From Novosphingobium naphthalenivorans NBRC 102051 (lineage in GTDB: Bacteria; Pseudomonadota; Alphaproteobacteria; Sphingomonadales; Sphingomonadaceae), in contig NZ_BCTX01000001.1 in NCBI RefSeq assembly GCF_001590985.1, positions 122,446 through 186,445 of the forward strand: 64,000 nt of DNA, in the 5' to 3' direction. Below the pieces are notes generated by a model. The model saw only the letters and a program-made list of their open reading frames with translations, had not been told where the DNA came from and made no database searches. The translations under genes were made by a program, and so were the position numbers. Positions within the stretch are counted from its first letter, which is position 1, and the number at the start of each line of letters is the position of its first letter. Below, piece by piece: positions 38,138 to 46,817 of this stretch.

Positions 38138-39157
38138 ATGACCGCAACGGCAAGCGCCCCTTCCGCACCGATCCGCCCGCACCGTCCGCGCGTGATCGTC
38201 ACCCGCAGGCTTCTGCCCGAAGTCGAAGCGCGCATGACCGAACTGTTCGACGTGACGCTCAACGAATCCGACGCGCCGATGACGCGCGATGCACTCGCGG
38301 CGGCCATGCGCGACTGCGATGTCCTGGTGCCGACCGTCACCGACTCGATCGACGCCGAACTCATCGCCCAGGCGGGAGACCGGCTCGGCCTGATCGCCAG
38401 CTTCGGCGCAGGCACGGAACATATCGACGTTGGCGCCGCCCGAGCGCGCAAGATCGTCGTCACCAATACCCCCGGCGTTTTCACCGATGATACTGCCGAC
38501 CTGACGCTGGCGCTCATCATCCTCGTCTCGCGCCGGTTCAGCGAAAACGAAAAAGTGCTTCGCGAAGGCCATTGGGCCGGCTGGGCGCCCTCGGCGATGC
38601 TCGGCCATTCGCTGATGGGCAGGACGCTGGGCATCGTCGGCATGGGGCGCATCGGCCAGGCCGTCGCCCACCGCGCCAGAGCCTTCGGCATGGATATCCG
38701 CTACCACAACCGCCACCGCCAGCCCGCGGCGCTGGAGAACATGTTTTCCGCCCGTTACGAGCCCGATCTCGACCGGCTGACGGCCGAGGCGGATATCCTC
38801 ACCCTGCACTGCCCGGCCGGTCCGGGGACCACGAACCTGTTCGATGCCCGCCGCCTGTCGCTGATGAAGCCGACCGCCTGCATCGTGAACACCGCGCGCG
38901 GCCAGCTGATCGACGAGGAAGCCCTGATCGCGGCCCTTGCCGAAGGGCGGATCGCCGGGGCGGGGCTCGACGTATTCGCGCGCGAGCCGCAGATCGATCC
39001 GCGGCTGCTGGAACTGCCCGGCCTTGTCGCCATGCCCCATCTGGGCAGCGCCACGTATGAAGGGCGCGGCGCGGCGGGCGAACGGGTCATTGCCAATATC
39101 CGTTTCTGGGTCGACGGACACCGCCCGCCCGACATGGTCCTGCCCGACATGTCCTGA
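38138..39157 (+). CDS. D-isomer specific 2-hydroxyacid dehydrogenase (glyoxylate/hydroxypyruvate reductase-like)
   Basis: A 339-residue NAD(P)-dependent cytoplasmic enzyme reducing 2-keto acids. The Rossmann motif is GRTLGIVGMGRIGQAV. Catalytic residues are the Arg in IVNTARGQLID, the Glu in FAREPQ and the His in MPHLGSATYEGR. The sequence is closest in pattern to the GRHPR branch, but substrate cannot be fixed by eye. It is divergent from the SH3 gene across an 80-base gap. Confidence 0.9.
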   Translation: MTATASAPSAPIRPHRPRVIVTRRLLPEVEARMTELFDVTLNESDAPMTRDALAAAMRDCDVLVPTVTDSIDAELIAQAGDRLGLIASFGAGTEHIDVGAARARKIVVTNTPGVFTDDTADLTLALIILVSRRFSENEKVLREGHWAGWAPSAMLGHSLMGRTLGIVGMGRIGQAVAHRARAFGMDIRYHNRHRQPAALENMFSARYEPDLDRLTAEADILTLHCPAGPGTTNLFDARRLSLMKPTACIVNTARGQLIDEEALIAALAEGRIAGAGLDVFAREPQIDPRLLELPGLVAMPHLGSATYEGRGAAGERVIANIRFWVDGHRPPDMVLPDMS

Positions 39158-39293
39158 CGGCTTCTCCCGCCGCTTCGGCAACGGATGCGCAAGTGCCTGT
39201 CTTCGCTTGTCTCCCGTCCTTCTCCTGCTCTAAGGCCACTGCAGGAGGAACCAGCGCCAGCGCAGAGCGCGGCCTGAGAGGGGAACACGGAAA

Positions 39294-40613
39294 ATGAACA
39301 AGCAGCGCTTGCTGCCACTTGCCGCGGCATTGGCCCTATTACCGGGGGCTCTCTTGCCGGGCACAGCCTTTGCACAGGATGGCCGGATCGACGTGACCAA
39401 CAGCGGCGACACGGCCTGGCTGCTCGCCAGTTCCGCGTTCGTCATGCTGATGGCCATGCCGGGCCTTTCGCTGTTCTACGGCGGGCTGGTGCGCACGAAG
39501 AACTTTCTCTCGGTACTGATCCAGTGCGGCGCAGTCGCCGCCGTGGCATCGGTCCTGTGGATCGTGGTAGGATATACCGTAAGCTTCGGCGACGTCACCA
39601 ACGGCTGGCTGGGCAGCGGCAATGCCTGGATGCTGATTACGCTGGGCAACGTGCGCGAAAGCACGTCCGTTCCCGAAAGCGCCTTCGCGCTGTTCCAGAT
39701 GACGTTCGCGGCGATCACCCCCGCGCTCATGGTCGGCGCCTGGGTGGACCGCGCACGGTTCGGCTGGGTCGTCGCGTTCTCGGCGCTGTGGAGCCTGGTC
39801 GTCTATGCCCCCGTGACGCACTGGATCTGGGGCGGCGGCTGGCTGTCCACCAGCGTCGGCACGCTCGACTGGGCGGGCGGCATCGTCATTCACACCACGG
39901 CAGGCGTTTCCGCCCTGGTCGTCGCGGTGATGCTGGGCAAGCGCAAGGGCTTTCCACAAACCCTGATGCTGCCCCACAGCCCGGCGCTGACGATGGCCGG
40001 CGCGGGCCTGCTCTGGGTGGGCTGGTTCGGTTTCAACGGCGGCTCGGCCCTGCACGCCAACGACGATGCCGCCGCCGCGATCATCGCCACGCATGTGGCG
40101 GCTGCGACCGCGGCACTGGTCTGGCTGCTGGTCGAACGCATCGTGGTCGGCAAGCCCACCGGCGTGGGCTTCGCCACCGGTGCGATCGCCGGTCTGGCAA
40201 CGGTCACGCCTGCCGCGGGCTACATCTCGCCGGGCGCCGCGATCCTGTTCGGCGCAATGGGCGCGGTCGTCTGCTTCTTCGCCATCCAGCTCGTGAAGCA
40301 GAAGCTGGAGATCGACGATTCGCTCGACGTCTTCGCCGTTCACGGCGTGGGCGGAATGCTCGGCTCGGTCCTGCTCGGCCTGTTCCTGTCCCAAAGCCTG
40401 GGCGGCGTCGGGTATGATGACGGCATGACCATGATGACGCAGACGGCAGCACAAATTATCGGCGTGGGCGTGACGATTATCTGGTCAGTGATCATGACCG
40501 TGATCCTGGCGCTGATGGCCTCGCTGGTCTTCCCGATGCGCGTGTCCGAGGATGCCGAACGCGAAGGCCTCGACATCACCAGCCACGGCGAACGCGCCTG
40601 GGAATTCGATTGA
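39294..40613 (+). CDS. amt: Ammonium transporter (Amt family)
   Basis: A 439-residue inner membrane channel for ammonium. A signal peptide (about 1-27, ending AFA) precedes 11 membrane helices, as in E. coli AmtB. Family motifs include GGLVRTKNFLSVLIQC, DWAGGIVIHTTAGVSALVVA and DVFAVHGVGGMLGS, which contain the twin-His pore residues. Start ATG 39294 follows GAGAGGGG. A glnK/PII gene, often next to amtB, is not present on either side, so PII control would come from elsewhere. Confidence 0.96.
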   Translation: MNKQRLLPLAAALALLPGALLPGTAFAQDGRIDVTNSGDTAWLLASSAFVMLMAMPGLSLFYGGLVRTKNFLSVLIQCGAVAAVASVLWIVVGYTVSFGDVTNGWLGSGNAWMLITLGNVRESTSVPESAFALFQMTFAAITPALMVGAWVDRARFGWVVAFSALWSLVVYAPVTHWIWGGGWLSTSVGTLDWAGGIVIHTTAGVSALVVAVMLGKRKGFPQTLMLPHSPALTMAGAGLLWVGWFGFNGGSALHANDDAAAAIIATHVAAATAALVWLLVERIVVGKPTGVGFATGAIAGLATVTPAAGYISPGAAILFGAMGAVVCFFAIQLVKQKLEIDDSLDVFAVHGVGGMLGSVLLGLFLSQSLGGVGYDDGMTMMTQTAAQIIGVGVTIIWSVIMTVILALMASLVFPMRVSEDAEREGLDITSHGERAWEFD

Positions 40614-40644
40614 CAATCCCCCCGCAGCGGCGGGAGATCGCACC

Positions 40645-41166
40645 ATGACAAGCGATCTCCCGCTCTTCGGCCAAGCCATCAGGCGCACTTTCACGGCAGC
40701 GGGGCGTGCCCGGCGCACCGAGCTGATCGTCTATGTCGTCGTCTCGCAGCTCCTGTGCGCGGTAGTGCTGGGGGTGACAGGCTTCTTCTTGGAAGGTGAG
40801 CCCATCGCCTGGCTGCGTTTTGCCGCTACCTGGCTTGCTACCATACCACTTTTCGCACTCTCCACCCGGCGGCTACACGATTTCGGCCAAAGCGGGAAAT
40901 GGACTGTCCTGCTGTGGCTCGTCGCGGCCCGAAACATGGGCCTCGATCTGGCTCTGCGTATTGGCGGATGGGAAACCCGCGCCCTGATCGAGGCGCCGCT
41001 TTCCTATGTTGACTGGCTGCTGTTCCTGCCCTTCGCATGGCTGTACATTGCCTTGCTCATCGTACCGGGCAAGAAAGGCAGCAACCGTTTCGGGCCCGAT
41101 CCGCATGACGATCCGAGGCCGGAACGCGAAACGGCCGGTCCGGGAAGTCCCGAACCGGCCGCTTGA
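40645..41166 (+). CDS. DUF805 family membrane protein
   Basis: A 173-residue protein with about four hydrophobic helices (about 22-45, 52-66, 82-95 and 125-142) and a Pro-rich hydrophilic tail. The pattern STRRLHDFGQSGKWTVLLWL and the later GSNRFGPDP are characteristic of DUF805, whose function is unknown. Start ATG 40645 has GGAG nine bases upstream; a longer frame would extend into amt. A GC-rich hairpin overlaps its 3' end. Confidence 0.9.
   Translation: MTSDLPLFGQAIRRTFTAAGRARRTELIVYVVVSQLLCAVVLGVTGFFLEGEPIAWLRFAATWLATIPLFALSTRRLHDFGQSGKWTVLLWLVAARNMGLDLALRIGGWETRALIEAPLSYVDWLLFLPFAWLYIALLIVPGKKGSNRFGPDPHDDPRPERETAGPGSPEPAA
41132..41161. terminator. GC-rich hairpin at the end of the DUF805 gene
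   Basis: CGGCCGGT at 41132-41139 pairs with ACCGGCCG at 41154-41161, with an inner CGGGA/TCCCG stem. There is no T-run. It lies between convergent genes and may help terminate both, but is coding too. Confidence 0.45.
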
Positions 41167-41188
41167 AATCACGTCCGTATGAAGGCGA

Positions 41189-42595
41189 TCAGTCGCCCGT
41201 CAGGATGCGGTCCACCAGTTCCTTGACCGTCGGCGTGAAGCCGTTGGAGTAGAACGGGTCCTGCTTGAAATTGTAGGCGGCGTGCCCCGCGAACATCAGG
41301 TTCTTGTCGATCGGGCCGCCGTGGGCGATGTCCTGCAGGGTCTTCTGGATGCAGAAGCTGCGCGGATCGGCAAGGCGTCCGGTGGTGTAGTCGTCATGGT
41401 CCTTCCACGACGAGAACCCGCAGTGCGACAGGCAGCCCATGCAGTCGGCCTGATCCTGGCGGATCTCGTCGCGTTCCGCGGGCGAGACGAAAATGATCGT
41501 GTCATCCGGCGTGCGCAGGCCATCGGTGAAGCCCTCCGCGGCCCAGCCCCGGGCGCGTTCCAGATCCTTGGGCGCAACCCAGAAGTTCTTGCCCTTCACG
41601 CCGACGTCGAGCCGCACGGTGTGCTCGCCCGCCTCGACCTTGGAATAGGGAATCTGGCGCTCGGAACGCGCTTCGAGATTGCGCAGGAACGGATTGCGCA
41701 CGGCCGAGGAATAGAACCCAGTCGGCGAGAAACGGTGCAGCAGCACGTCGCCCGGCTCCAGCGTGCGCAAATGGTCCTTCCACGCCTGCGGGATCGGGCT
41801 TTCGTGCGTCAGCAGCGGGCGCGTGCCGAACTGGAAAGCGATCGTGCCGAGTTCCGGATTGCCGATCCAGTCGTTCCAGTCACGCAAGTACCAGACGCCG
41901 CCAGCCATCACGATCGGCACGTCGTCCGAGATGCCTTCGGCGCGCATCACGTCGCGCAGCGCCTTGACGCGCGGATAGGGATCTTCTGGCTTCAGCGGGT
42001 CTTCGGCGTTGGACAGGCCATTGTGGCCGCCCGCCAGCCAGGGGTCTTCATAGACCACCGCTGCCATCAGGTCCGAAACCTTGTGATAAGCACGCTTCCA
42101 CAGCGCGCGGAAAGCGCGGCCCGAGCTGACGATCGGCAGGTAGTTCACATTGAAGCGCGCCGCGATCTCGGACAGCTTGTAGGGCATACCCGCGCCGCAG
42201 GTGACTCCCGTGACCATGCCTTTGGTCTTTTCGAGCACGCCTTCCAGCACCTGCTGCGCGCCGCCCATTTCCCACAGCACGTTGATGTTGATCGCGCCTT
42301 TACCGCTGGCGATGTCATAGGCGCGGCGCACCTGTTCGACCGCGCCGTCGATGGCGTACTTGATCAGTTCCTCATGGCGCTCCTTGCGGGTCAGCGCCTT
42401 GTAGATCTGGGGAATGATCTTGCCTTCGGCATCGTAGCTGTCGGCATTGACCGCGCTGACCGTGCCGATGCCGCCCGCGGCCGCCCAGGCGCCCGAGCTC
42501 ATGTGGTTGGTAGCCGCCACACCCTTGCCGCCTTCGACCAGCGGCCAGACTTCGCGCCCGCCATAGACAATCGGCTTGAGACCCTTGAAACTCAT
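41189..42595 (-). CDS. NAD(P)H-dependent flavin oxidoreductase / nitronate monooxygenase-like protein
   Basis: A 468-residue TIM-barrel flavoprotein of the nitronate monooxygenase (2-nitropropane dioxygenase) family. Family features are MVTGVTCGAGMPYKLSEI and the flavin phosphate region DDVPIVMAGGVWY, GTIAFQFGTRPLLTHES. It is longer than the usual 320-360 residues: about 120 extra C-terminal residues carry CMGCLSHCGF and a further Cys in SFCIQK, a spacing that could bind an iron-sulfur cluster. I cannot tell the substrate. It is transcribed leftwards and converges with DUF805. Confidence 0.85.
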   Translation of the reverse strand: MSFKGLKPIVYGGREVWPLVEGGKGVAATNHMSSGAWAAAGGIGTVSAVNADSYDAEGKIIPQIYKALTRKERHEELIKYAIDGAVEQVRRAYDIASGKGAININVLWEMGGAQQVLEGVLEKTKGMVTGVTCGAGMPYKLSEIAARFNVNYLPIVSSGRAFRALWKRAYHKVSDLMAAVVYEDPWLAGGHNGLSNAEDPLKPEDPYPRVKALRDVMRAEGISDDVPIVMAGGVWYLRDWNDWIGNPELGTIAFQFGTRPLLTHESPIPQAWKDHLRTLEPGDVLLHRFSPTGFYSSAVRNPFLRNLEARSERQIPYSKVEAGEHTVRLDVGVKGKNFWVAPKDLERARGWAAEGFTDGLRTPDDTIIFVSPAERDEIRQDQADCMGCLSHCGFSSWKDHDDYTTGRLADPRSFCIQKTLQDIAHGGPIDKNLMFAGHAAYNFKQDPFYSNGFTPTVKELVDRILTGD

Positions 42596-42646
42596 ATCCT
42601 CTTTCGTCTTTCCCCTGGCGCTGCGCGTAACCGCCGCCCATTTTCA

Positions 42647-43384
42647 TCAATCCGCCTGAGTGCCCCCCGGCACCCGGCAGGGTGTAATCTTTTCGGGCGC
42701 CGGCCGCGCCCCCACGGCTTCGAATTGCGCATAATAGCCCTGGAGTTCCGGCTTACGAACAAATTCCGTCAAACGAAAGCCCACCGAGGCCAATTCGCAA
42801 AAGAGAAGCTCAGGCGGAATGCCATGAGCACCGGTGGCCTTGTCGGCCTCGACCACGATCACCTTGCCGCCGGAGCGCAGCGCCGGGCGCAACCGCCACA
42901 GGAAAGCATAAGGCTCCGCCACCTCATGGTACATGTGCACCATGAAAATGCGGTCGAAACTGTCCGGCGGCAGACTGGGATCATCCCCAGTGCCAAGCTT
43001 GATCGAGACGTTCTCCAGTCCCTCGCGCATGACGCGCGTGCCCAGCGCTTCGGTGATCTGCGGATCGATGTCCTCGGCCAGCACTCTGCCCTTCGGGCCG
43101 ACCCGTTCGGCGAGATGGACCGTGTAATAGCCGCCGCCCGCGCCGATATCGGCCACAGACATCCCCGGCCCGACCCGGGCAAGGTCCATTACGGTTTGCG
43201 CTTCGCCCCTGCGGTCGCGCTCCGCTTCCGAGCCGAAAGCCGCGCCGGTCGCTTGCGAGAAAGGACGCTCCGCCTTCGGAAAGGCACGCGCGCCCGGAGC
43301 CCGGCCGTCATCCGCCGTGCGCTGCTGGCAGGCGCAGAGCGCCAGCGTCAGAGCAGCGAAAACAAAGGAGCGGTGCCGGAACAT
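42647..43384 (-). CDS. Class I SAM-dependent methyltransferase-like lipoprotein
   Basis: A 245-residue protein. Residues 1-20 form a lipoprotein signal peptide with lipobox LCAC, so the mature protein should be anchored outside the cytoplasm. The rest has the class I methyltransferase fold: motif I MSVADIGAGGGYYTVHLAE, motif II in RVLAEDID, and FDRIFMVHMYHEV. Because SAM is cytoplasmic, an exported methyltransferase is odd; it may bind another ligand, or the N-terminus may act differently. Start ATG 43384 is chosen since longer frames add a charged region before the signal sequence. Confidence 0.8.
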   Translation of the reverse strand: MFRHRSFVFAALTLALCACQQRTADDGRAPGARAFPKAERPFSQATGAAFGSEAERDRRGEAQTVMDLARVGPGMSVADIGAGGGYYTVHLAERVGPKGRVLAEDIDPQITEALGTRVMREGLENVSIKLGTGDDPSLPPDSFDRIFMVHMYHEVAEPYAFLWRLRPALRSGGKVIVVEADKATGAHGIPPELLFCELASVGFRLTEFVRKPELQGYYAQFEAVGARPAPEKITPCRVPGGTQAD

Positions 43385-43466
43385 GCGGCCCCTTAGCGCC
43401 TTGCCTGCAAATTGGCAAAATTCCGGCCTGTGCTTTCCCCGGCACTGCGGGGCAGGAAGCAAAGCG

Positions 43467-44594
43467 TCAATCGACGTCCTCGACCTCGACCTTCTCACCC
43501 GTCACCCGCTGCGAGAGCGCCGCCGCCATGAACGGATCGAGCTCGCCGTCGAGCACATCGTCCGGCGCGGTCGAGACCACGCCCGTGCGCAGGTCCTTCA
43601 CCTGCTGGTAGGGCTGCAGCACGTAGGACCGGATCTGGTGGCCCCAGCCGATATCGCTCTTGCTGGCGTGCTCGGCGCTGGCCGCTTCCTCACGCCGGCG
43701 CATTTCTTCCTCGAACATGCGCGACTTGAGCATTCCCATCGCGATTTCGCGGTTCTTGTGCTGCGAACGGTCGATCTGGCTGGCCACCACGATGCCGGTC
43801 GGCTGGTGCGTGATGCGCACGGCCGAGTCCGTGGTGTTGACGTGCTGGCCGCCCGCGCCCGAAGCGCGATAGGTATCGATCTTGAGGTCGGACGGATTGA
43901 TGTCGATCTCGAAAGTATCGTCGATCACCGGATAGACCCAGACCGACGAGAAGCTGGTGTGGCGGCGCGCCGAGCTGTCATAGGGGCTGATGCGCACGAG
44001 GCGGTGGACGCCGCTCTCGGTCTTGGCCCAGCCATAGGCGTTCTCGCCCTTGATCAGCAGCGTACAGCTCTTGATGCCCGCGGCTTCGCCAGCGTGGTAT
44101 TCGACCAGCTCGACCTTGTAGCCCTTGCGCTCGGCCCAGCGGGTATACATGCGCTGGAGCATCTCGGCCCAGTCCTGGCTTTCCGTGCCGCCCGCGCCCG
44201 CATGGACTTCCAGATAGGTATCATTGGCATCGGCCTCGCCCGAAAGCAGGGCCTGAACCTTGTCGCGGTCCGCCTTATCGGCAAGCGCGGCCAGCGTTTC
44301 GAGGCCTTCGTTGATGGTGGCTTCGTCCTCCTCCATCTCGCCCAGTTCGACGAACTCGATAGCATCGGCCATCTCGGCGCTGATCTGGTTGACCGCCCCG
44401 ATCGACGCCTCCAGCCGGCGGCGTTCGCGCATGACCGCCTCGGCCTCCTTGGGCTTGTCCCAGAGCGTGGGGTCCTCGACGCGCGCGTTCAGCTCGTCGA
44501 AGCGGCGCAGCGCGCGATCCCAGTCGAGCGACTTGCGGACCAGCGCCAGGGCCTTTTCGATGCGGTCAATATGGGCCTGCCCCTCGGCACGCAT
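43467..44594 (-). CDS. prfB: Peptide chain release factor 2
   Basis: A 375-residue factor that releases nascent chains at UGA and UAA stop codons. The GGQ motif is in ASGAGGQHVNTTDSAV. The codon-recognition tripeptide is SPY rather than the SPF of E. coli (RISPYDSSARRHTSF). There is no in-frame UGA or sign of the programmed +1 frameshift that controls E. coli prfB; the frame is open throughout. The start ATG 44594 gives the full-length protein. Confidence 0.96.
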   Translation of the reverse strand: MRAEGQAHIDRIEKALALVRKSLDWDRALRRFDELNARVEDPTLWDKPKEAEAVMRERRRLEASIGAVNQISAEMADAIEFVELGEMEEDEATINEGLETLAALADKADRDKVQALLSGEADANDTYLEVHAGAGGTESQDWAEMLQRMYTRWAERKGYKVELVEYHAGEAAGIKSCTLLIKGENAYGWAKTESGVHRLVRISPYDSSARRHTSFSSVWVYPVIDDTFEIDINPSDLKIDTYRASGAGGQHVNTTDSAVRITHQPTGIVVASQIDRSQHKNREIAMGMLKSRMFEEEMRRREEAASAEHASKSDIGWGHQIRSYVLQPYQQVKDLRTGVVSTAPDDVLDGELDPFMAAALSQRVTGEKVEVEDVD

Positions 44595-44747
44595 GACAAG
44601 AACTCCAGAGAAACGGCAGCGGCGGCCCCGTCCGGCGCGACACCTTCGATAAAGGCGCGCGCGATACGCGGCTCCGTGCGGAAAGCGACGCCCTTACCCG
44701 GCAAGAGCCCCAAAGTTCAAGTGGCGCAATTCGCGTGCGGCGCGCGA

Positions 44748-45293
44748 TCAGTGCTTCTTGGCCAGTTTTCGCACCGCGGCCAGCGTAAGCTTCACGTGGT
44801 CGCGATAGTCCATGGCCGAATGGACCATGGTAATCGTGCCGTCCTGCGCGATCACATAGCTGGTGCGTTTGGTCATGGCATTCGCCGAGCCCGGCCGCGA
44901 CAGGGCGACATCGAACCCCTTGATGATCTGCGGCGAGGCGACCCCGACCGCGAACTTGTTGCGGCATTCCTCGGTGGAGAATTTCTGCAAGGTGGGCAGA
45001 TCGTCCGCCGACAGCCCGACGACCGTCGCGCCCAGCGCTGCGAAATCCTCGGTCGCTTCGGCGAAAGCATGGGCTTCCGCGGTGCAGCCCGAAGTAAAGG
45101 CCTTCGGGAAGAAATAGACGACCACCGGGCCGCGGCGCAGGCTCAGCCGCAGGCTGTAGCGCATGGTCTTGCCCGCCAGCGCCACCGACGTGCGGAACAT
45201 CGGCGCTTTGCTGCCCACCGGCAGATCCGCGACGGCGGCAGAGGAAGAAACCAGCGCACTGAGCGCGGCGATCGGAATCAACAGTTTGCGCAT
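44748..45293 (-). CDS. Exported peroxiredoxin (BCP/AhpC-TSA type)
   Basis: A 181-residue thiol peroxidase with an N-terminal signal peptide (about 1-22, ending AVA), so it should work in the periplasm. The peroxidatic Cys is in FFPKAFTSGCTAEAHAF, matching the PxxxTxxC pattern, and a possible resolving Cys is in TEECRNKF. It would reduce peroxides with an unidentified periplasmic thiol donor. Start ATG 45293 (MRKLLIP) fits the signal peptide better than the longer frame. Confidence 0.88.
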   Translation of the reverse strand: MRKLLIPIAALSALVSSSAAVADLPVGSKAPMFRTSVALAGKTMRYSLRLSLRRGPVVVYFFPKAFTSGCTAEAHAFAEATEDFAALGATVVGLSADDLPTLQKFSTEECRNKFAVGVASPQIIKGFDVALSRPGSANAMTKRTSYVIAQDGTITMVHSAMDYRDHVKLTLAAVRKLAKKH

Positions 45294-45543
45294 GGCCGCA
45301 ACCTGTACCGGCTGGAACCGATTGTCCAGCCGGTCCCGATATTTACGACCGATGGCCAAGCGATCAGGCCGGGCGCCGCGCCGGCCGAGCAGACTCCACC
45401 GGTCCGAGCAGGGGCGCGGCTCACCCCGAAGATGTCGACCATGGGGTGCGTTTCACGGTACAGGCAGCCCAAGGCCACACTGAAAACGGCTCAGCACGAA
45501 CGCATCGGACAAACGGAACACCAAACCGATCGAGGAGAGGACA

Positions 45544-46458
45544 ATGCTGCAAACAGCGCCCCTGCCCGCATCCACCCTGCCCATTTCTTCCTTGCCTTCA
45601 TCCGCGCGCGTTGTCGTGATTACCGGCGCCAGCTCCGGCATTGGCAAGGCCTGCGCCGAGGCCTTTGCCCGCATGGGCTGGCATGTGATCGCCACCGGCC
45701 GCACACCCGAACGCTGCGACCATGCCGAAGCGGACATCCGCGCCGTTGCGGTCCCCGGTGCCCGGATCGATTTCCTGCGCGGCGACTTTACCGAAATGAC
45801 CGAAGTGAAACGCGTCGCGGAGGAAATCGCCGGATTGACCGGCCGCATCCACGTGCTCGTCAACAATGCCGGCGGCGTGCGGGACGGACTCTACCGCACC
45901 TCCGAGGGTCTGGAGGCGACTTTCGCTGCCAATCACCTCGCCGCGTTCCTCCTCACCCGCGAACTCGTGCCGCTGCTGGAACGCGCCGCTCAAGATAGCC
46001 CCGAAGGCACCGTACGGGTAATCGCCGTCTCCGCAAGCGGCCACCGCGACTGCCCGGCGATGAACTGGGATGACCTGATGATGTTCGAGCAATTCGCTCC
46101 GGCCCCGGCCCATTGCCAGGCCAAGCTGGCCAACCTGCTGTTCACTCGCGAACTCGACCGCAAGCTTGCCGGCAGCGGCATTGTCGCGCAGGCGATGCAC
46201 CCTGGGCGTGTCGGCTCCAATTTTGCCAGCCATGGCGACGAGACCATCCAGAGCTATATGGCTGCCAACGCCTGCATCCCGCCCGAGTCCCCCGCCCGGA
46301 CCATCATATGGATGGCCACGGCCCCGGAGCTGGGATGCGGCGGTGGCCGCTATTTCCACAACCTCGCCGAAGCGGAACCTGCCCCCCAGGCCCGTGACGA
46401 CGAAGCCGCGAAACGCCTCTGGACCGAAAGCGAACGAATTCTCGCAACGCTCGGCTGA
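45544..46458 (+). CDS. Short-chain dehydrogenase/reductase with altered catalytic Tyr
   Basis: A 304-residue Rossmann-fold protein. The dinucleotide motif ITGASSGIG is at about 27-35, and NNAGG follows at about 112. In the catalytic Tyr-x-x-x-Lys position it has His190-Cys-Gln-Ala-Lys194; the codon is CAT. The Ser region is VSASGH at 162-167. The following KLANLLFTREL and the HPGRVGSNF motif resemble retinol dehydrogenase-like SDRs. Loss of Tyr suggests weak or different chemistry, or a binding role. Start ATG 45544 follows GAGGAGAGG. A long hairpin follows the stop codon. Confidence 0.85.
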   Translation: MLQTAPLPASTLPISSLPSSARVVVITGASSGIGKACAEAFARMGWHVIATGRTPERCDHAEADIRAVAVPGARIDFLRGDFTEMTEVKRVAEEIAGLTGRIHVLVNNAGGVRDGLYRTSEGLEATFAANHLAAFLLTRELVPLLERAAQDSPEGTVRVIAVSASGHRDCPAMNWDDLMMFEQFAPAPAHCQAKLANLLFTRELDRKLAGSGIVAQAMHPGRVGSNFASHGDETIQSYMAANACIPPESPARTIIWMATAPELGCGGGRYFHNLAEAEPAPQARDDEAAKRLWTESERILATLG

Positions 46459-46817
46459 GTGCATTCCCCTGCGATCAGTATCGCTCCGGTAGATTCCGGA
46501 TGAAGCCGGAATCTGCCGGAGCGATCAAGGTGCGACCCGAGGGATCGTAAAGGGAGAAGAACAGCAACGGTTACGCTTTCGCCGAATACCGCCGCGCTCT
46601 GTAACGCATGGAATAGGCGAAAATACAAACGATTGCAAATACACTTTAGTCCAAGCCGCAACAAACCTGCACCAGTTTGAAGCCATAAACGCCAGTTAAC
46701 CATAATATGGACTTCGAACCTGCGCCGCATTCCTTTCTCCGGGTGAATTCCCTAGCCGCTTCTTGACCGGCGGGCGCCCCCCGCGCCAAGGGAGCGCCAA
46801 GCCTGAAAGGATGTGTC
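46459..46817. other. Intergenic region with a long hairpin and an AT-rich promoter segment
   Basis: 359 bases between the SDR gene and the HpcH-type lyase gene. The left part holds a 20-bp stem at 46480-46525. From about 46600 to 46710 the sequence is AT-rich and is the likely lyase promoter. TTAACCAT at 46696-46703 resembles one CtrA half site, but no partner is present. I accept no gene here. Confidence 0.6.
46480..46525 (+). terminator. 20-bp hairpin after the SDR gene
   Basis: The arms 46480-46499 and 46506-46525 pair along all 20 positions with one G-T pair, around a six-base loop. It begins 22 bases after the stop codon. No T-run follows, so it may be a terminator of the GC type or an mRNA-stabilising structure. 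Confidence 0.6.

Noticed and set aside
43467..44594. Programmed frameshift in prfB
   Set aside because: The frame is open from the start ATG with no internal UGA and no CUU-UGA slip site, so no frameshift is needed.
46696..46703. TTAACCAT as a CtrA site before the lyase gene
   Set aside because: Only one half site; there is no second TTAA at the N7 distance.
46350..46730. A 126-codon minus-strand frame in the gap before the lyase gene
   Set aside because: Crosses the long hairpin and the SDR 3' end, has no Shine-Dalgarno sequence, and composition does not look coding.
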